A stretch of DNA of 64,000 nt from NCBI RefSeq assembly GCF_001428665.1, contig NZ_LMIJ01000030.1, positions 48,179 to 112,178 on the forward strand, written 5' to 3'. Below the pieces are notes generated by a model that saw only the letters and a program-made list of their open reading frames with translations, was not told the origin of the DNA and ran no database searches. How positions within the stretch are numbered: position 1 is the stretch's first letter; every line of letters starts with the position of its first letter. A program made the translations under genes and the position numbers. Below, in pieces: positions 35,106 through 45,226 of the stretch. The stretch comes from Acidovorax sp. Root219. GTDB taxonomy: Bacteria > Pseudomonadota > Gammaproteobacteria > Burkholderiales > Burkholderiaceae_C.

Positions 35106-36893
35106 ATGGCCACCCAGCGCACCGACGACACCCACCCCGCCCCCGTTCACTACCGCGTCGAGCCCGCCGACCTCAACGCCCACCTGTTCTCGGTCACCCT
35201 CACGGTGGCAGCACCGGCCGAGCAGCAGGAGCTATCGCTGCCGGTCTGGATACCGGGCAGCTACCTGGTGCGCGAATTTTCCAAGAATCTGCAGCAGCTG
35301 GGGGCCCGCCAGGGCCGGCGCAGCGTGCCGCTGACCCAACTGGAAAAGAACCGCTGGCAGGTGGAGTGCCGCCCTGGCCAGGCACTGGTGCTGACCTACC
35401 AGGTCTGCGCTTACGACAACTCGGTGCGCACCGCGTGGCTGGATGCCGCGCGCGGCTTTTTCAACGGCACCAGCCTGTGCCTGCGCGTGCACGGCCAGGA
35501 GGACGGCGCGCACACGCTGGAGGTGGCCAGCACCGCCGCCACCGCGCACTGGTCCGTCGCCACGGGGCTGGCGGCGCGCGCCACCGACAAGGCGGGTTTC
35601 GGCACCTATGCCGCCGCGCACTACGACGAACTGGTGGACTGCCCGGTGGAGATGGGCACCTTCTGGAGCGGGCGTTTCACGGCCGGGGGCGTTGCACACC
35701 GTTTCGTCGTCGCGGGCGCCGCGCCCTCGTTCGATGGCAAGCGCCTGCTGGCCGATACGCAGAAGATCTGCGAGACGGCCATGGCCTTCTGGCATGGCGA
35801 CAAGGGCAAGGCCCCGTTCAAGAGCTACCTGTTCATGCTCAACGCCGTGGGCGACAGCTACGGCGGGCTGGAGCACATCAACTCCACCGCACTGATCTGC
35901 GGGCGGCGCGACCTGCCGCGCCAGGGCGAAGCGCGCGCAGGCGACGGCTACACCACGCTGCTGGGCCTGATCAGCCACGAGTATTTCCACACCTGGAACG
36001 TCAAGCGCCTGCGCCCGGCCGAGCTCACCCGCTACGACTACGGCCGCGAGAACTACACAGAGCTGCTGTGGTTCTTCGAAGGCTTCACCAGCTACTACGA
36101 CGACCTGCTGCTGCGCCGCGCCGGCCTGATCGACGACGCCACCTACCTCAAGCTGATCACCAAGACCGTCAACCAGGTGCTGCAGACCCCCGGGCGCCAC
36201 GTGCAGACGGTGGCCCAGGCCAGCTTCGATGCCTGGGTCAAGTACTACCGCCAGGACGAGAACACCGCCAACGGCACGGTGAGCTACTACACCAAGGGCT
36301 CGCTGGTGGGCCTGTGCCTGGACCTGGCCCTGCGCCGCGACGGCAAGACCACGCTGGACGAGGTGATGCGCGCGCTGTGGAAACACTGCAAAGGCGGCCC
36401 GATGGCGGAGGCCGACCTGCGCGCGGTGCTGCAGAAACTGGGGCACCGTTCGTTCGACAGCGAGATCGACGCATGGGTGCACAGCACCGCCGAGCTGCCG
36501 CTGGCCGAACTGCTGGCGGCCCACGGGGTGCTGCTCAAGGCCGAGCGGCCGCAACTGGCGCAGCGCCTGGGCATGCGCGTGGCCGAGAACCACAGCGTGC
36601 AGGTCAAGACCGTGCTGCGCGGCGGTGCCGCCGAGAAGGCCGGGCTTGCCGCCGGCGACGAGTGGCTGGGCGTGCTGGTGGATGGGCAGGGCTGGCGCGT
36701 GCAGAAGCTCGACGATGTGGCCTTCTATGCGGGCAGCGAGCACAAGCTGGTGGCCGTGGTGGCGCGCGATGGCCGGCTGCTGCAGCTGCCGCTGACCTTG
36801 CCGCCCGATGCCGCCGACCGCAAGGGCGCCCCGCCCGACACCATCAGCCTGGGGGTGACCAACAGTGCCGCCGTGGGCCGCTGGCTGGGTTGA
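35106..36893 (+). CDS. M61 glycyl-aminopeptidase family metalloprotease with PDZ domain
   Basis: A 595-residue zinc protease. The catalytic HExxH is H291-E-Y-F-H295 in LISHEYFHTWNVKRLRP, with the third ligand likely in FFEGFTSYYDD. The N-terminal half has the beta-rich M61 domain (LPVWIPGSYLVREFSKN), and a PDZ domain sits near the C-terminus (about 480-580, VLRGGAAEKAGLAAGDEWLGV). No signal peptide is visible at the chosen ATG (35106), so it may be cytoplasmic. Homologues cleave N-terminal glycine or alanine; the natural substrate is not known. Confidence 0.92.
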   Translation: MATQRTDDTHPAPVHYRVEPADLNAHLFSVTLTVAAPAEQQELSLPVWIPGSYLVREFSKNLQQLGARQGRRSVPLTQLEKNRWQVECRPGQALVLTYQVCAYDNSVRTAWLDAARGFFNGTSLCLRVHGQEDGAHTLEVASTAATAHWSVATGLAARATDKAGFGTYAAAHYDELVDCPVEMGTFWSGRFTAGGVAHRFVVAGAAPSFDGKRLLADTQKICETAMAFWHGDKGKAPFKSYLFMLNAVGDSYGGLEHINSTALICGRRDLPRQGEARAGDGYTTLLGLISHEYFHTWNVKRLRPAELTRYDYGRENYTELLWFFEGFTSYYDDLLLRRAGLIDDATYLKLITKTVNQVLQTPGRHVQTVAQASFDAWVKYYRQDENTANGTVSYYTKGSLVGLCLDLALRRDGKTTLDEVMRALWKHCKGGPMAEADLRAVLQKLGHRSFDSEIDAWVHSTAELPLAELLAAHGVLLKAERPQLAQRLGMRVAENHSVQVKTVLRGGAAEKAGLAAGDEWLGVLVDGQGWRVQKLDDVAFYAGSEHKLVAVVARDGRLLQLPLTLPPDAADRKGAPPDTISLGVTNSAAVGRWLG

Positions 36894-36928
36894 TGCCAGG
36901 CCCCCATCCACGCAAAGCCTTCTTCGCT

Positions 36929-36938
36929 TGGGTATAGT
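36929..36938 (+). promoter_or_regulatory. Candidate -10 for the enoyl-CoA hydratase gene
   Basis: TATAGT at 36933-36938 lies about 50 bp before the ATG at 36989, with a TG dinucleotide 2 nt further upstream. No good -35 was found. A clear AAGGAG ribosome site follows at 36973-36978. Confidence 0.4.
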
Positions 36939-36988
36939 CGTCCGGCCGAGACAGTCCCCCCTATAACTACCCAAGGAGATCCGATTCC

Positions 36989-37768
36989 ATGGCCTACGAA
37001 ACCATTGAAGTGCGAACCGAAGCCGAGAAGGTCGGCATCGTCACGCTCAACCGCCCCAAGCAGCTCAACGCCCTCAACGACCAGTTGATGGACGAGCTGG
37101 GCCAGGCCCTCAAAGCCTTCGATGCCGACGAGAAGATCGGCTGCGTCATCGTCACCGGCAGCGAGCGCGCGTTCGCTGCGGGCGCCGACATCGGCGCCAT
37201 GGCCAAGTACAGCTTTGCCGACACCTACAAGGGCGACTACATCACGCGCAACTGGGAGACCATCCGCTCCATCCGCAAGCCCGTGATCGCCGCGGTGAGC
37301 GGCTTTGCCCTGGGCGGCGGCTGCGAGCTGGCGATGATGTGCGACTTCATCATCGCCGCCGACAACGCCAAGTTCGGCCAGCCCGAGATCAAGCTCGGCG
37401 TGATCCCCGGTGCCGGTGGCACGCAGCGCCTGCCGCGCGCGGTGGGCAAGTCCAAGGCCATGGACATGGCCCTCACGGGCCGCATGATGGACGCCACCGA
37501 AGCCGAGCGCGCCGGGCTGGTGAGCCGCGTCGTACCCTACGACAAGCTGGCCGACGAAGCCCTGGGCGCTGCCCTCGTCATCGCGGGCTTCTCGCAGATC
37601 GCCGTGATGGCCGCCAAGGAGTCGGTGAACCGCGCCTTCGAAGGCAGCCTGTCGGACGGCGTGATGTTCGAGCGCCGCCTGTTCCACGCCCTGTTCTCCA
37701 CCCAGGACCAGAAGGAAGGCATGGACGCTTTCGTGAACAAACGCGCCGCGAACTTTACACACCAATAA
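36989..37768 (+). CDS. Enoyl-CoA hydratase (crotonase family)
   Basis: A 259-residue crotonase-fold enzyme that hydrates trans-2-enoyl-CoA in fatty-acid or related degradation. The oxyanion-hole segments are RAFAAGADIGAM and VSGFALGGGCELAMMCD; the catalytic glutamates fall in GGGCELAM and FGQPEIKLGVIPGAGGTQRL. The AAGGAG site 10 nt upstream supports the ATG. Length matches mitochondrial-type short-chain enoyl-CoA hydratases (about 258). It is monocistronic, followed by a tRNA gene whose promoter overlaps its 3' end. Confidence 0.94.
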   Translation: MAYETIEVRTEAEKVGIVTLNRPKQLNALNDQLMDELGQALKAFDADEKIGCVIVTGSERAFAAGADIGAMAKYSFADTYKGDYITRNWETIRSIRKPVIAAVSGFALGGGCELAMMCDFIIAADNAKFGQPEIKLGVIPGAGGTQRLPRAVGKSKAMDMALTGRMMDATEAERAGLVSRVVPYDKLADEALGAALVIAGFSQIAVMAAKESVNRAFEGSLSDGVMFERRLFHALFSTQDQKEGMDAFVNKRAANFTHQ

Positions 37769-37783
37769 TTTTTGTTCTATAAT
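37754..37783 (+). promoter_or_regulatory. Promoter of the tRNA-Met gene
   Basis: TTTACA (37754-37759) and TATAAT (37778-37783) with an 18-bp spacer; the first base of the tRNA lies 11 bp after the -10. The -35 is inside the last codons of the enoyl-CoA hydratase gene. Confidence 0.75.
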
Positions 37784-37793
37784 TTCTGTCTGC

Positions 37794-37870
37794 GGTGGTA
37801 TAGCTCAGTTGGTTAGAGCGCAGCATTCATAATGCTGATGTCGGTGGTTCAAGTCCACCTACCACCACCA
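37794..37870 (+). tRNA. tRNA-Met (CAT), elongator type
   Basis: A complete 77-nt tRNA with encoded CCA. Acceptor stem GGTGGTA pairs with TACCACC (37794-37800 and 37860-37866); the anticodon stem CAGCA/TGCTG encloses TTCATAA with anticodon CAT at 37828-37830; the T arm is GGTGG-TTCAAGT-CCACC. The 7-bp acceptor stem including position 1-72 pairing argues against an initiator tRNA. A lysidine-modified tRNA-Ile2 also has CAT but usually a different anticodon stem, so elongator Met is preferred. Confidence 0.88.
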
Positions 37871-37875
37871 CATCC

Positions 37876-37910
37876 AAAAACCCGCTGCGCCCTGGCGCTG
37901 CGGGTTTTTT
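37876..37910 (+). terminator. Rho-independent terminator of the tRNA gene
   Basis: AAAAACCCGC and GCGGGTTTTT arms (outer pairs A/T, one internal T-T mismatch, inner GCGC/GCGC pairs, CCTG loop), followed by a run of six T. It starts 6 nt after the tRNA 3' end. Confidence 0.88.
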
Positions 37911-38035
37911 CTTGGGCCAGCGTTGTTTCGGCGCATGGTGTGCACGGTAAGGGCTTGTTCCAAAACGCCTTTGCCAGTGCACCGGCCGGTAAAATCGCCT
38001 TCCCCACCTTGCTTCACAGCCTCTGGATACACACC

Positions 38036-38488
38036 ATGAACCGCTGCACCCCTGCCCTGACTTCCCAAGCCCGCAAAGGCCGATCCCCGCTGCGCGCCCT
38101 GGCCGCCGCCGGTCTTGCCGCGCTGCTGTGCGCCGCCGCCCCGGTCAAGGCCCAGCAGGTGCCCGGCGGCATGGGCGAGATGCGCAACTTCCCCGATGCC
38201 TCGCTGCGCGGCAACCTGACCGTGCTGGCCGGATCCGAGGCCAAGCTCAATGGCAACACCATCCGCATGGCGCCGGGCATGCGCCTGTTCACCCCGCAGA
38301 ACACGCTGGTGATGCTGCACACCGTGCAGGGCCAGACCTTCAAGGTCAACTACCTGATCGAGAACAGCACGGGCATGCTGCTGTCCGCCTGGATCCTGAC
38401 CCAGGGCGAGGCGGCCCAGCCACGCAAAGGTCCTGGGGACACGATCCAGTTCAACTTCCGCACCGACTCGGACCCGGTCAAGAAGTAA
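38036..38488 (+). CDS. Secreted protein of unknown function
   Basis: A 150-residue product with a long signal peptide (positively charged first 18 residues, hydrophobic LRALAAAGLAALLCAAA, cleavage likely after VKAQ near residue 40). The mature part is about 110 residues, beta-rich by composition (GNLTVLAGSEAKLNGNTIRMAPGMRLF, split by turns), without cysteines or catalytic motifs. I do not recognise a named family. It lies between the tRNA terminator and miaB, 100 bp upstream of the latter; a GC-rich inverted repeat just past its stop may end its transcript. Confidence 0.75.
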   Translation: MNRCTPALTSQARKGRSPLRALAAAGLAALLCAAAPVKAQQVPGGMGEMRNFPDASLRGNLTVLAGSEAKLNGNTIRMAPGMRLFTPQNTLVMLHTVQGQTFKVNYLIENSTGMLLSAWILTQGEAAQPRKGPGDTIQFNFRTDSDPVKK

Positions 38489-38588
38489 GCCCGGTCCCGG
38501 TGGGCCGCGCGCGCGCCCACCCCCCCACCCAGAGCGGCCGCCCCACGCGTGCCGCCGCATCCCCATTCGGACACGAGAATTGACTGCC

Positions 38589-39929
38589 ATGGCCAAAAAA
38601 GTCTTCATCAAAACCTTCGGCTGCCAGATGAACGAGTACGACTCGGACAAGATGGCCGACGTGCTGCACGCCGCACAGGGCTACGAGCCCACGCAGAACG
38701 TGGACGAGGCCGACCTGATCCTGTTCAACACCTGCTCGGTGCGCGAGAAGGCGCAGGAGAAGGTGTTCAGCGACCTGGGCCGCATCAAGCACCTGAAGGC
38801 GCGCGGCGTGAAGATCGGCGTGGGCGGCTGCGTGGCCAGCCAGGAGGGCGCCGAGATCATCAAGCGCGCGCCCTACGTCGATGTGGTGTTCGGCCCCCAG
38901 ACCCTGCACCGCCTGCCCGAGCTGCTGAACCAGCGCGAGCGCCTGGACCGCCCGCAGGTGGACATCAGCTTCCCCGAGATCGAGAAGTTCGACCACCTGC
39001 CCCCGGCGCGGGTCGAGGGCGCGAGTGCCTTCGTCTCCATCATGGAAGGCTGCAGCAAGTACTGCAGCTACTGCGTGGTGCCCTACACGCGTGGCGAGGA
39101 GGTCAGCCGCCCGTTCGACGACGTGCTGGTGGAAGTGGCGGGCCTGGCCGACCAGGGCGTGAAAGAGATCACCCTGCTGGGCCAGAACGTGAACGCCTAC
39201 CTGGGCAAGATGGGCGGCACGGCCGAGATCGCCGACTTCGCGCTGCTGCTGGAGTACGTGTCCGAGATCCCCGGCATCGAGCGCATCCGCTACACCACCA
39301 GCCACCCCAACGAGTTCACGCCGCGCCTGATCGCGGCCTACGCCAGCATCCCCAAGCTGGCCAACCACCTGCACCTGCCGGTGCAGCACGGCAGCGACCG
39401 CATCCTGATGGCGATGAAGCGCGGCTACACGGCCATGGAATACAAGAGCACGGTGCGCAAGCTGCGCGCCATCCGCCCCGACCTGGCCATGAGCAGCGAT
39501 TTCATCGTCGGCTTCCCCGGCGAGACCGAGGAAGACTTCGGCAAGATGATGAAGCTGATCGACGACGTCCACTTTGACAACAGCTTCAGCTTCATCTTCA
39601 GCCCGCGCCCCGGCACGCCCGCCGCCGGCCTGCACGACGACACGCCGCACGAGGTGAAGCTGCGCCGCCTGCAGCACCTGCAGTCGGTGATCAACGCCAA
39701 CATCAAGTCCATCAGCGAAAGCCGCGTGGGCTCGGTGCAGCGCATTCTGGTGGAAGGCGCCTCCAAGCGCGACGCCACCGAGCTCATGGGCCGCACCGAG
39801 TGCAACCGCGTGGTCAACTTCGTGGGCCAGCCGCGCCTGGTCGGCCAGATGGTGGACGTGACCATCACCGAGGCCAAGGCCTACACCCTGCGCGGCGAGG
39901 TGGTGGTGCAAGAAACAGCCACGGCCTGA
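38589..39929 (+). CDS. miaB: tRNA-2-methylthio-N6-dimethylallyladenosine synthase
   Basis: A 446-residue radical-SAM methylthiotransferase for A37 of tRNAs. The N-terminal UPF0004 domain has three cluster cysteines (FGCQMNEYDS, FNTCSVREKA, GVGGCVAS); the radical-SAM motif CxxxCxxC is CSKYCSYC with VVPYTRGEE; a TRAM domain (about 375-440) ends the protein. ATG 38589 is used; an in-frame TTG at 38580 would add three residues. It may be co-transcribed with the kinase gene starting 22 bp later. Confidence 0.97.
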   Translation: MAKKVFIKTFGCQMNEYDSDKMADVLHAAQGYEPTQNVDEADLILFNTCSVREKAQEKVFSDLGRIKHLKARGVKIGVGGCVASQEGAEIIKRAPYVDVVFGPQTLHRLPELLNQRERLDRPQVDISFPEIEKFDHLPPARVEGASAFVSIMEGCSKYCSYCVVPYTRGEEVSRPFDDVLVEVAGLADQGVKEITLLGQNVNAYLGKMGGTAEIADFALLLEYVSEIPGIERIRYTTSHPNEFTPRLIAAYASIPKLANHLHLPVQHGSDRILMAMKRGYTAMEYKSTVRKLRAIRPDLAMSSDFIVGFPGETEEDFGKMMKLIDDVHFDNSFSFIFSPRPGTPAAGLHDDTPHEVKLRRLQHLQSVINANIKSISESRVGSVQRILVEGASKRDATELMGRTECNRVVNFVGQPRLVGQMVDVTITEAKAYTLRGEVVVQETATA

Positions 39930-39951
39930 GCTGCGGCCCATCCCACTCTCC

Positions 39952-41412
39952 ATGGCCGAATCGAGTGCTTCACGCGTGAGTGAACCGGGCAGGAACCGCC
40001 TTCATGGCCTGTCGTTCCAGCAGCTGCTGCTGCTGGCCTTTTTGCTGATCGCCGGCCTGCTGGGCGCGAGCTCGCTGGGTGCGCTGTACTCGCTGGAGCT
40101 GCTCATGGTGCAAAGCCGCGAGGGTGCCGTGCAGGCCACGCGCCTGAGTGCCGCTGCGCAGGCCCTGGGCCAGCGCGGCCAGACCATGGAGCGGGCCGCG
40201 CGGCAGTCGCTGGTGCTGGGCGACGCGCAGTTGCGCCGGGGCTTTGACGATATCGCACGCGACGCCCAGCAGACCCTGCAGCAGTTGCAGGACGGCGGCC
40301 TGCCGGCCAGGCACGTGGCCCAGTGGCGCGCCCACCTGGCCACGGTGCAGTCGCTGATGGCGGCACCGGCCGCCGTGTCGCTGGAGAACGAGCGCGCCGC
40401 AGCGGAGGAGTTCGCCTCGCTCGACACGCTGCACAACGCCATCGTGCAATCGGTGCAGGAGCTCAACGCCGAACGCAACAGCGCCTTGCAGGCCAAGGTC
40501 GACGCCAGCCGCCGCGAGGTCACGCACCAGGTGGTGGGTGTGATCGTGCTGGCGCTGGTGCTGGCGCTGTCCTTCGGCATCTGGCTGGCGCGGCCGTTCA
40601 AGCGGCTAGAAGGCGCCATCCGCCTCTTGGGCGAGAACGACCTGGAGCAGCCCATCCAGATCAATGGCCCGGCCGACGTGCGCCGCGTGGGCCTGCAGCT
40701 CGAATGGCTGCGCCTGCGCCTCTTGGAACTCGACTCGGACAAGGCGCGCTTTTTGCGCCACGTATCGCACGAGCTCAAGACCCCGCTGGCCTCCATGCGC
40801 GAGGGCGTGGCCCTGCTGCAGGACGGCGTGACTGGCGAGCTCAACCCCGAGCAGCAGGAGGTGGCGCAGATCCTGCACCACAACACGATCGTGCTGCAAA
40901 ACGAGATCGAGGCGCTGCTGCGCTTCAACGCCGCCGCCTTCGAGGCCAGGCAACTGCACCGGCGCGAGACCGACCTGATCGCGCTGCTGGAGGCGCAGGT
41001 CGAATCCCAGCGCCTGCAGTGGCAGGCCCGCAGCCTGCGCGTGGTGGTACAGGGCTCGCCGGTGTCGCTGGCCATTGACGGCGACAAGATCGCCTCGGCC
41101 ATCGGCAACCTGCTGTCCAACGCCATCCGCTTCTCGCCCAAGCAGGGCACGGTGCGCCTGGCAGTGTCCCGGGAGCCGGGCCGGGTGCGCATCGACGTCA
41201 TCGACCAGGGCCCTGGCGTGGCCCCCTCCGACCGGCCCCATGTCTTCGAACCCTTCTACCGCGGCGCCCGCCAGCCCGAAGATGCCGTGCGCGGCACCGG
41301 GGTAGGCCTGTCCATCGTTCAGGAATACATCGGCGCCCATGGCGGCCGGGTGGAACTGGTGGAAGATGGCGACCATTCCTTTTTTCGCATCGAATTGCCC
41401 CATGCCTCCTAG
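39952..41412 (+). CDS. glrK: GlrK/QseE-type sensor histidine kinase
   Basis: A 486-residue membrane kinase. Two hydrophobic segments (about 24-48 and 183-205) flank a helical periplasmic region of about 130 residues; HAMP follows, then the H-box FLRHVSHELKTPLASM with phosphorylated H273, N-box LLSNAIRFSP, and G-boxes in DQGPGVAP and GTGVGLSIVQEYI. Gene order with a lipoprotein gene and a sigma-54 regulator identifies it as GlrK (QseE), which senses envelope state in enterobacteria. The signal here is unknown. Confidence 0.92.
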   Translation: MAESSASRVSEPGRNRLHGLSFQQLLLLAFLLIAGLLGASSLGALYSLELLMVQSREGAVQATRLSAAAQALGQRGQTMERAARQSLVLGDAQLRRGFDDIARDAQQTLQQLQDGGLPARHVAQWRAHLATVQSLMAAPAAVSLENERAAAEEFASLDTLHNAIVQSVQELNAERNSALQAKVDASRREVTHQVVGVIVLALVLALSFGIWLARPFKRLEGAIRLLGENDLEQPIQINGPADVRRVGLQLEWLRLRLLELDSDKARFLRHVSHELKTPLASMREGVALLQDGVTGELNPEQQEVAQILHHNTIVLQNEIEALLRFNAAAFEARQLHRRETDLIALLEAQVESQRLQWQARSLRVVVQGSPVSLAIDGDKIASAIGNLLSNAIRFSPKQGTVRLAVSREPGRVRIDVIDQGPGVAPSDRPHVFEPFYRGARQPEDAVRGTGVGLSIVQEYIGAHGGRVELVEDGDHSFFRIELPHAS

Positions 41413-42049
41413 CCTGTCATCCACCCGTGCTGCGCGCCGCCACATCGGCGCACTGGTACTGGCGCCCACAGCGCTGCTGGCCGCTTGCATCAGCCCCCCG
41501 CCTGCAGGCACGCCGCCTGCCCCCGTGGCGGTGGTGGTGCCAGCCCCCCTGCCCGTGGCACCGCCCCCCGCCGAGCCCCCCCGGGAAACCGCGCCGCAGG
41601 CCAGCGCGCCTGCGCCCGAATCTGCCCAGCTCACCCAGGCGCTGGCCTATGCCGACCGCGTGCAGCGCATGCCGCCTGCCGAGCTGACCCGTGAAATCGC
41701 CCGCCTGGGTGAGGCCGAAGACACGCTGGCCGCCAGCCCCCTGCACCTGGCGCTGGCCCTGGCCCAGACCCGCCAGCCCGTGGACACGGCACGCGCCCTG
41801 GCGCAGGTGCAGCGCCTGCTGGGCCACAACGACACCGCCACGCAGCCCCTGCAACCCCTGGCGCGCCTGCTGGAAGCACGGCTGCTGCAGCAGCGCCGGC
41901 TGGAAGAGCAACTGGAGCGGCAGGCACAGCAATTGCGCGATGCCCAGCGCCGCAACGACCAGCTCAACGAACGGTTGGAGGCCGTGCGTGCCATCGAGCG
42001 CAGCATGACCGCCCGGCCACCCGCCCCCGCAGCCAGCGAGGTCCGCTGA
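41402..42049 (+). CDS. qseG: QseG/YfhG-like lipoprotein of the glrK-glrR operon
   Basis: A 215-residue lipoprotein. The signal peptide ends LLAAC near residue 28; a Pro/Ala-rich spacer (about 30-75) leads to a helical domain and a C-terminal Arg/Gln/Glu-rich coiled coil (about 160-200). It overlaps the end of glrK by 11 nt and ends 4 bp before glrR. In enteric bacteria the equivalent QseG is an outer-membrane lipoprotein that binds QseE/GlrK and limits its activity; the same is inferred here from position and architecture, since sequence similarity is low. Confidence 0.75.
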   Translation: MPPSLSSTRAARRHIGALVLAPTALLAACISPPPAGTPPAPVAVVVPAPLPVAPPPAEPPRETAPQASAPAPESAQLTQALAYADRVQRMPPAELTREIARLGEAEDTLAASPLHLALALAQTRQPVDTARALAQVQRLLGHNDTATQPLQPLARLLEARLLQQRRLEEQLERQAQQLRDAQRRNDQLNERLEAVRAIERSMTARPPAPAASEVR

Positions 42050-42053
42050 AACC

Positions 42054-43475
<1,422 letters not shown>

Positions 43476-43657
43476 GTCCTTGATTTCAAAGGGATTGGCG
43501 ATGCACAGCCAGCCCCCTGTCGCCATTCGGCGACAAAAACCGGCCTTTTGAGGCCGTTTTGCGGCATTGCACATCTGCTTACAGGCCAACCAGCGCCTAA
43601 GCTGTTGATCTACAAGCGCTTTTTCGAGCTGGCACAGGGTTTGCCCTATATGCCGGC

Positions 43658-45226
43658 ATGGATGCTGTATTTCCTTCTTTTTCACGCCCCCTGCGCCGCA
43701 GTGCTGCTGCCGCAGTGGCGCTGTCTGCCCTGCTGGCGGCCAGCGCCGCGCAGGCACAGGCGTTCGATTTCGAGAGCCTGACGAAGCTCGCGCGTGAGCG
43801 CGCCGACAAGCCTTTCAACGCAGGCAGCGACAAGCTGCCCGCAGACCTGGCCCAGCTCAATTACGACCAGGTGCGCGACATCCGCTACAAGCCCGAGCGT
43901 GCCCTGTGGCGCGCCGAGAAGCTGCCCTTCGAGGCCATGTTCTTCCACCTGGGCCTGTACCAGACCCAGCCGGTGCGCATCCATGAGGTGATGCCTTCGG
44001 GCACGCGCGACATCAGCTACAGCCGCGCCGACTTCGACTACGGCAAGAACACCGTGCAGCCCCAGGCCTGGGGTGACCTCGGTTTTGCGGGCTTTCGCCT
44101 GCACAACCACCTCAATTCGCCCGAGTACAAGGACGAGCTGGCGGTGTTCCAGGGCGCGAGCTATTTCCGCGCACTCGGTGCGGGCCAGCAGTACGGCCTG
44201 TCGGCGCGCGGCTTGGCGATCGACACCGTGGGCGGCACGGGCGAGGAGTTTCCGCGCTTCACCGACTTCTGGCTGGTCAAGCCCGGGCCCCAAGGCAAGC
44301 AAGTCACGGTATTCGCGCTGCTCGACTCGCCCCGCGCCACGGGTGCCTACCGCTTCGACATCACGCCCGGGCCACAGACGCTGACCACCGTGCGCGCCCG
44401 GGTCTTCGTGCGCGGCAACGCCGCCAAGCCCATCGGCACGCTGGGCGTGGCGCCGCTGACCAGCATGTTCTTCTTCGGCGAAAACCAGCCGCGCAAGCAG
44501 GACTTTCGCCCCGAGGTGCACGACTCCGACGGCCTGATGGTCGCCACGGGCGAAGGCGAATGGCTGTGGCGCCCGCTGCAGAACCCGGGCAGCACGCTGG
44601 TGACCTCGTTCACCACCACCAACCCCAAGGGCTTCGGCCTGATGCAGCGCGACCGCCAGTGGGCCAGCTACGAGGACGTGGAAGCCCGCTACGAACGCCG
44701 CCCCAGCGCCTGGGTGCGCCCCTTGCACGACTGGGGCTCGGGCCGGGTGGAGCTGGTGCAGAACAACACGCCCGACGAAACGCACGACAACATCGTCGCC
44801 TATTGGGTGCCGGCCAAGCTGCCCGCCCCGGGCACGCCGCTGGAGTTCTCGTACGAGCTCGGCTGGCAGGGCGATGAACAGCAGCGCCCGCCGGGAAGCT
44901 GGGTCACGCAGTCTCGTCGCGGCATGGGCTTTACCCAGCAAAGCGCGCAGGAGCTGCGCCAGCAGGTGCAGTACGTGGTCGATTTCACCGGCCCGGCGCT
45001 GGCCGCCCTGCCCGCCGATGCGGCCGTCAAGGCCGTGGTCACCGCCGACGCCAACGGCAAGGTTCTCGAAAACGCGGCCTACCGCAACCCCGCCACCGGG
45101 CAGTGGCGCATGACCGTGCGCGTACAGCGCCAGCAGGCCGATCGCCCGATCGAGCTTCGCGCCTTCCTTCAACACGACAACCACGCTGTGAGCGAAACAT
45201 GGACGCACATCATTCTTCCCGAGTAA
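43658..45226 (+). CDS. opgG: Periplasmic glucan biosynthesis protein G
   Basis: A 522-residue MdoG-family periplasmic protein with a signal peptide ending in AAQAQA (about residue 35). Conserved segments include FDFESLTKLARERADKPF, LNYDQVRDIRYKP, FFHLGLYQ and FTDFWLVKPGP. OpgG shapes and branches osmoregulated periplasmic glucans made by OpgH. It overlaps opgH by 28 nt. The 182-bp gap before it shows no clear terminator or promoter. Confidence 0.95.
   Translation: MDAVFPSFSRPLRRSAAAAVALSALLAASAAQAQAFDFESLTKLARERADKPFNAGSDKLPADLAQLNYDQVRDIRYKPERALWRAEKLPFEAMFFHLGLYQTQPVRIHEVMPSGTRDISYSRADFDYGKNTVQPQAWGDLGFAGFRLHNHLNSPEYKDELAVFQGASYFRALGAGQQYGLSARGLAIDTVGGTGEEFPRFTDFWLVKPGPQGKQVTVFALLDSPRATGAYRFDITPGPQTLTTVRARVFVRGNAAKPIGTLGVAPLTSMFFFGENQPRKQDFRPEVHDSDGLMVATGEGEWLWRPLQNPGSTLVTSFTTTNPKGFGLMQRDRQWASYEDVEARYERRPSAWVRPLHDWGSGRVELVQNNTPDETHDNIVAYWVPAKLPAPGTPLEFSYELGWQGDEQQRPPGSWVTQSRRGMGFTQQSAQELRQQVQYVVDFTGPALAALPADAAVKAVVTADANGKVLENAAYRNPATGQWRMTVRVQRQQADRPIELRAFLQHDNHAVSETWTHIILPE

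Noticed and set aside
38489..38530. GC-rich inverted repeat after the secreted-protein gene
   Set aside because: GGTGGGC/GCCCACC arms are present, but alternating CG in the loop and no U-tract make a terminator call unsafe.
43548..43781. A 77-codon plus-strand frame before and over the opgG start
   Set aside because: Its hydrophobic look comes from the opgG signal-peptide region in another phase; no ribosome site or family match.
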